A stretch of DNA of 64,000 bases from Ricinus communis. Lineage: Eukaryota > Streptophyta > Magnoliopsida > Malpighiales > Euphorbiaceae. The position numbers and the translations under genes were made by a program. Position 1 is the stretch's first letter. Every line of letters starts with the position of its first letter. The stretch covers positions 26,230,802-26,294,801 of the forward strand of contig NC_063258.1 of assembly GCF_019578655.1 (NCBI RefSeq), read 5' to 3'. Below, piece by piece: positions 58,191 through 64,000 of this stretch. The notes below the pieces were generated by a model. The model had not been told where the DNA came from. It saw only the letters and a list, made by a program, of their open reading frames with translations, and ran no database searches.

Positions 58191-60530
58191 TCTTTTCTTT
58201 TTCTTTTTTTTTTTCCTTCTATTATGTGATCGTGTTGTTCATTAACATTCTTTTGCAAGTATAAATTCAAAAATAATATAACTACATTAAATTTACAAGT
58301 TTTTTGTCATAAATTGATCAAATAAGAAACACAGATACTGAACCTGATTCAGAGTTTAAGTTAGCTAATAATTTAGTAGTAGAGTGTCTACATTCTCCGA
58401 ATGAAATAGATTTTTAAAATATTAATATTTAGTTTTTCTTTATTTTTTATTTTTAAAAGAAAAGCTTTAATCATTAACTCTTATGATTTTAAGAATGTTA
58501 TATTTTGTTGGCTTATTGTCTAAAAAAATTATATATTTTGAATTGATTATCAAATTTAATATGTATTTTTTATTTTTTTATTTTAATATTAGTCTCGTTG
58601 AAATTATCAACAGAATTTTTTTAATATGATGTAGGACTGGAGTGCACTACAATATTATTATTTAAAAAGTTAATATTATTTACTTAAATAATAATATTTT
58701 AAAAATAGAATTAGTCAATAATTATAATATTGACTCAATTCTTTTTTTATTATCGATTGATTTTATATCATATTAGTAAATTTAATAAATAATTTTATTT
58801 TTTTATTAACCAGGTTGGAGTTGGCTTGCAATGCTAAAATATTCATAATAATTTTTTTTTTGTTACAACAATAATTATTTTACATTTTTCAGAAAGGAAA
58901 AGTTCTCTATCTTTCCTTTGATTGACGTTTCTTGCAACTGCCGTTTTGATTTTCCCCAACTAATTAATTGATGGAAACACTATCTGATATTATATCAAAG
59001 CACAAATAATTTTTAGTTGGAAATTGTTGTCATCAGGCTGCAAGGAAAACGATGACTACATTTATATGCTAATTCCTTTTTTTCCAATTTTTATTCTATT
59101 TTATTAATTAATAGAAAACATGAAACATGTTGCTCATCCTAAAAAAAATGCTCCAAGTTCGGGAATTAACCTTCTTTCTTTTTCTCCTTTACAGTATCTG
59201 ACTTATTCGAAGCTAATAAAAGAAACTAATTTATTAATTCTAAAAAATACTAAAATAATTATGATTTCTTAATCTGTTATTCTAAAAATATTAGCAAAAT
59301 AGACGTCAATTATTTTCATTGATTCATAAAGATACCAACAATTGTAAAATATGAAAACATATATTTTTAAAAAAGAAATTTTGAAATTAAAAACAGCCTC
59401 CTAGGAACCTATAATAAAAATTTTAAAAAATAAAATCAAAATCCTAATTTATCTAAAATAGGGATAAATAAGAGCTAACAAATATAGTTGACTTGAGATT
59501 TTAAATTTTTATAAAATATTAATAGAAAATTAGACGGTGTTATTTAGACATTCATTTTGATGATTAAATCAGTAAAAAACTTTTAAAATTATAAATAAAT
59601 TAAATTATAGTTATATTGTGTTAAAATTATGTAATTATTACTTTTATAATCGTCACTTGATATAAGTTATTTGATATATATTTATTTGATTATCAAATAG
59701 TATATAAACAATAGACAATAATTATTAGTATGAAAACAATAAATAATAATTATTATATTTATGGTTTATTTTTATCGATAACATTTTTAAGACTTGTGAG
59801 GTTGTAAATTTAAACTCAACGCGAGGTTAATAAAATAAAATGAAAAAAGAACAGGAACGTATATAGAGCATAAGAAGCAGACAATTGAAAGTACCTCCAG
59901 CGGTGGCCAGTAGATATTTGTCACGTGAGTTTTGTTTCGAGGCGGGCCGTGACATATTGGGCTACCTGGCCAACACTGGCAAACAAATGAAGGGTAAATT
60001 ATAATATGAACCCATGTTCACATGGTATCGAAACATGAGTCATCTTTCACATACATAATATTTTTCTTTCAGGTTTTTATTTGGTTCTTTTTTTATTATA
60101 TATTATTTTTTAATGTAATCTTTTAAATAATAAAATATTCATATATTACAAATTAATTAATTATAAAATTTAGAATATAAAATTTATATTTAATTTTTGA
60201 TAAATTAATAATTCTATTAAATTTTAAATTTTAAAAATAATTTTATTTTTTATTAAATATTAATTATTTCCTTATTTAAACTTTTGTTATTAACTATTCT
60301 CTCGATTTCATATTAATTGACATTTTTTATATTTTATTTGAATTAAAAAAATATTTAATGAATTCAATTATAAGAACAAATAATTAATTGAGATTAAATA
60401 ACTATTTTATAAATATTAATGTGTGTATTATATTAAATAAATTTCAAGTATATATTTTATAAATTTGTAATTTATAGATATTTAACTTTTTATTTTTTAA
60501 TCTATAAACACTTATTTGTTTTGTACACAT
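58191..60530. other. AT-rich spacer
   Basis: No gene or definable element is seen. A short less AT-rich island at about 59885-59995 contains a CACGTG core (59921) and GGCGGGCC, without an associated open frame. Confidence 0.4.
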
Positions 60531-60537
60531 ACAATAT

Positions 60538-60929
60538 ATTCATTACATATAAAGTGTATATTCATTTATTATTAGTATCAGATTCATTAAATATAAATTA
60601 TAGATTCATCACTTATAAAGTATACATTCATTTATTATTAGTGTCAGGTTTATTAAACATAAACTTTATATTCATTACTTACAGTATCCATTCATTTGTT
60701 AACAATGTCAGATTTATTAAACATAAATTTTAGGTTCGTTATTTATAAATTATATATTTATATATTATTAGTGCAAGGTCCATTAAATATAAAGTGTATA
60801 TTCATTAACTTTTACTTGTGATCTTGTTTTTAACGCATGAATTTGTTATTTATTATTTATAAAATATATTTTCATTTATTAATATCAAATTTATTAAACA
60901 TAAATTTTAGGTTCATTACTTATACAGTC
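60538..60929. repeat. ~66-bp minisatellite, left part
   Basis: At least three units start at 60538, 60604 and 60670 with 66-bp spacing, and further degenerate units run to about 60929. Each contains ATTCATTAC, a TATAAAG-type stretch, TTCATTTATTATTAGTG and a TCAG-T-TATTAAA-ATAAA block. The array is interrupted at about 60925 and resumes at 62483. Confidence 0.8.
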
Positions 60930-62482
60930 ATAAAACCTCTCTATAGTCAAATTATGAGGAGGTTATAACTTAATGGATGTTTGTGTATTTTTTTTTAATT
61001 TATATTTAACATTATTGGTGAAATAACAAAAACTAAAAGTAAGATATATAAATTTATTGTCATATTATATAAATAAAATTGATGAGACAAAATGATACTG
61101 CAGTAAAGTAAAATAAAAGATAATATAACATATAAGTTTTAAAATTATATATATAAATATTAAGCTTAATTGCAAGCGTTTAGCATTTTTTTTGTTATTT
61201 GACATAATTTTTTAATTTTGACAATGGAGTCATCAAGTTTTTAAAACTTGCAGTTTGAATCACCGATTAATATTTCGGTGTATTTGTGCCAACATGTCAG
61301 GCGAGACTCGTGAGTGCTAGAAAACATGTCAAAATGATGTGCCACGTCATATCCACCTAAGACTTTACTTAAATGATGCGTTTTGCAACGGTGTGTTTTA
61401 CAATTTAACTTGTTGAAACTCTAAAAACAAAACTCCTCCTCAATTGCCAAATCTAAATTTTCTTTTTCATTTTTTTTTCTCTCTCGTCGTCATTCTTCCT
61501 TCTCCCCTGCAAATATTGATTTCCAACCAAACCAAACGATAAAGCCACCATAAAATGAAGCTCATGTCACTGCGAGTCTATACATACCAGTCTTGAAGAT
61601 TATCGATGCGGGAGGAGATAGAAATTGGTGTTTGAAGTTTGCGGTGGCCGCTTCTTTTCTATCCAAATTTCACCATCGTTTGCCTCGAGTCGTCGCAGCC
61701 ACCTTCAGCAGCAAGTCTCCAGCCTCAACTCTCTCTCCTCTTAAAGTTATAACGCTTGACTCGATCTTCTAAGTTCAATACCATTGATAGCAGAAGAGAA
61801 AGAGAACGACTTTTATTTTTACTGAGCTCGACATTTTCTTTTAAACTGTTGTGCTTTGTTCTTTGATTTTGGCTGATCTTCTTGTTTTCTTCTTTTGCTT
61901 TTCGTTTAGTTGCTATTATTTGGCAGATTTTTTCTTTTTTCTTTTTCTTTGTTTGATCCTTAGTTTGATGCTTAGGTACTCATCTGAGTTTTTTTCAATG
62001 TTTAGTAAGTGAGATACTGTTTGAATTTCTTTTAGTATTTGATTAGTGAAAAACGATGCAAAATTAGATCCTTTGAACAAATTAATTTGCAAAACGCGTC
62101 GCTTAAGTAAAGTCTTACGTGGATTGGAGGTGGCACTTTATTTTTCCACGTTTTCTATCCCTCACAAATCTCGCCTGACACGTTGGCACAAATATATGGA
62201 AATGTCAGCGGTGATTTGAATTGCAAATTACAAAAACTGACTCAACTTGCAAAAATTAGAAAGTCATATTAAATAATAAAAAATAATAAAAATTAGAAAT
62301 TTAATTTATAATTATTTTTAAATATTACTATAAAAAAATATTTTTTAAATAAATTTTAAAAATGTATAACTTATTAAAATATAATTTATTTATATTTATA
62401 ACTGGTCCAAATTAAGACTATAATTTTTTATTATTATATAAAGGTAATTACTATATATAGTATCACTATAGAGAAATTTTAT
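60930..62482. mobile_element. Outer terminal-inverted-repeat element interrupting the minisatellite
   Basis: The left end ATAAAACCTCTCTATAGTCA matches the inverse of the right end (ATAAAATTTCTCTATAGTGA) at 16 of 20 positions. The minisatellite breaks off just before the left end and picks up in register just after the right end, which supports an insertion. AAACCTCTATA-type ends recur in plant MITE-like elements. Most of its length is another element inside it. Confidence 0.5.
61165..62310. mobile_element. MULE-like element with ~200-bp inverted repeats and gene-like core (Pack-MULE candidate)
   Basis: The left arm (about 61187-61395) and right arm (about 62089-62290) are inverted copies over roughly 200 bp at about 75-80 percent identity by eye. 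Shared blocks include TTTGTGCCAAC-TGTCAGGCGAG, AGAAAAC-TG, a GTGCCAC core and AAGACTTTACTTAA next to GCGTTTTGCAA. The core (61400-62085) is clearly less AT-rich and contains CT-rich leader-like sequence followed by an open stretch of about 73 codons without ATG (61555-61772, ending TAA). Long inverted repeats with a captured gene-like core are typical of Pack-MULEs. Exact ends and the 9-bp target duplication expected for MULEs are not resolved. Confidence 0.6.
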
Positions 62483-62610
62483 TATATTTATATGTTATTA
62501 GTGTCAGGTCTATTAAATCTAAATTTTAGATTCATTACTTATAAATTATATATTTATCTATTATTAGTGTAAGATTCATTAAATATAAAATGTACATTTA
62601 TTAATTTTAT
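62483..62610. repeat. ~66-bp minisatellite, right part
   Basis: About two units resume with ATTATATTTATATGTTATTA, then GTGTCAGGTCTATTAAA, AAATTTTAGATTCATTACTT and a further ATTATTAGTGTAAG. They continue the array at 60538-60929. Confidence 0.75.
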
Positions 62611-63267
62611 TGGTGAACTTTTTTTTAATATATAAATTTTTTTAATTTATGATTTTTTACCCTATAACCTTTGAACTTCGGGTATACGTGTGATGAATCT
62701 ATAATTTATAACATATACACCTACAAGTTATTTTATAAATTTAAATTATAATGCCGATGTTTGGAGGAAAAAATGTTAAAATTATTTTTCTTATATTTAT
62801 TCTTAATTATGTTAATTAAAATTTCTATTATTTTGATAAATAATATTTTTCTTATATTTTTGTATACATTCTTAAAAAATAAATTAGTGTTGTAGTAAAA
62901 AAGAAATATAAAATACAGTATAATTAAATAAAAAGTATAAAAATAAATTTCTAATAATAATATAATATAATATAAAGATATGAGATATGATAAAAAAATA
63001 TCTATAGTATATTAATCCATTTATTTTGAAGAATTTAAATTTTTAGTGTTAATTTATTTTTAACTTTTTAGTTTATTATCTATTTAATGATATGAAATGT
63101 CAAATAATGTTTAACCAAATAAGACATAATTTTATAATTTTTCAAAATACATGTCTACCTTTATAATCTAATAATACACAAGTATTTTATTGTTGGATAT
63201 ACATAATTCATGATATTTTTGGAATGGGTGTTAAGAATGAATTTGTAGTTAATTATACAATCGGAAG
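62611..63267. other. AT-rich spacer
   Basis: I see nothing definable in this stretch between the minisatellite and the second hAT-like copy. Confidence 0.4.
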
Positions 63268-64000
63268 TAGGGTTGCAAATGAGCCGAGCCGCTCATGAGC
63301 TACTCGGAGTTTGAGTTCATTTGTCAGGATAAATGAGCCGAGCTCCAGTTTTATTTTCGAGCTCGTTTAGTAAACGAGCCGAGCTCGAGCTTAGTAGTGC
63401 TTGACTCATTTGAGCTTGCGAGCTATCTCGTGAATTAACTTAATAAATAAATAAAAGATAATATATTCTAATTGAAAAAATAAATAAATAGACCATAAAG
63501 ATTTAACTTTTATTTCATTAAAATAATAGTATATACCAACAAATTAAATTTTAAATAAAAATTCTTTGATTGAATAATTTTAGTGTTACTTAATTAAGTG
63601 TTAGTTTAATAATATTATTAATTAAGTTGGCATTTGATTGTGTATATTTAATTATTATTAATGTCTTACCAATTTAGTTTTTATCCTAAATTAATTGAAG
63701 TAAAATAATAAAAATAAAAACTATGTATAAAAACAATGTAATTTTGGTGTATGATATAGGTAACTTAAATCAACCTAAACTACATTGTTTTACTATAAAA
63801 CTACATAGTTTTAGTATTAAGTGAACAAACATATATTATTTAAATATTTAAAGATAATTGAAAAGTTATAGTCTATGTATTTATAAATTAATGAGGCATG
63901 AGTAACTATTTTTACAATATGAAGCTTATAGATAGAATATAAACTATTATAAATGATTATTATCTTTAGCGCTATAATAATGTATTATCTTTAGCATTTT
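63268..64000. mobile_element. hAT-like non-autonomous element, copy 2 (cut by window end)
   Basis: It starts TAGGGTTGCAAATGAGCCGA and follows copy 1 (13374 onward) through the GAGCTCG-rich subterminal zone. It then follows the same AT-rich internal sequence, including the AATAAATAAATAGACCATAA and AACTTTTATTTCATTAAAAT blocks, with small indels. Identity is roughly 80-85 percent by eye. The right end and target-site duplication lie beyond the window. Confidence 0.8.

Noticed and set aside
60521..60733. 70-codon open frame with repeated peptide
   Set aside because: It reads through the 66-bp minisatellite; because 66 is a multiple of three the frame stays open by chance.

Overview
This is a gene-bearing window from a plant nuclear genome, almost certainly a eudicot. 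Every coding region is split by short GT-AG introns, and the intergenic DNA is very AT-rich. Recognisable products are plant-specific or have plant-type architecture: an EG45/plant natriuretic peptide protein, a Brittle-1 carrier, a kelch F-box protein of the At1g55270 type, and plant MED17. Protein similarity to Arabidopsis orthologues is high. The repeats would suit a Malpighiales or similar dicot, but I cannot fix the species from the sequence.

Ten protein genes are supported. In order they are: (1) the N-terminal part of a DnaJ-family protein (-), cut by the window start; (2) an EG45-domain/plant natriuretic peptide-like protein (-), divergent from (3) RRS1, a ribosome biogenesis regulator (+); (4) a Brittle-1-type adenine nucleotide carrier (+); (5) an Alba-domain protein (-); (6) a DED1-type DEAD-box RNA helicase (-); (7) an ethanolamine kinase (+); (8) an F-box/kelch protein (-), convergent with (7); (9) a TMEM128-like membrane protein (-); and (10) Mediator subunit MED17 (-). 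I reconstructed all exon boundaries by hand. For the nine complete genes the exons join in frame, and the lengths match what I recall for each family. They are mostly housekeeping genes (ribosome biogenesis, RNA handling, transcription, phospholipid head-group synthesis, nucleotide transport) and show no operon-like functional link.

The remaining DNA is AT-rich spacer with decayed mobile elements. These are a ~0.85 kb inverted-repeat element (891-1735); a hAT-like non-autonomous element with GAGCTCG-rich ends and an 8-bp target-site duplication (13373-14648), plus a second copy running off the right edge (63268-64000); a Copia remnant with LTR, primer-binding site and frameshifted gag (26905-27564); a Gypsy-like 3' end with LTR (57230-58190); and a nested complex at 60.5-62.6 kb. 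In that complex a ~66-bp minisatellite is interrupted by a terminal-inverted-repeat element, which in turn holds a MULE-like element with ~200-bp inverted repeats and a more GC-rich, gene-like core. That nested locus is the most interesting structure here. I see no convincing new gene system, no CRISPR array and no tRNA or rRNA gene.
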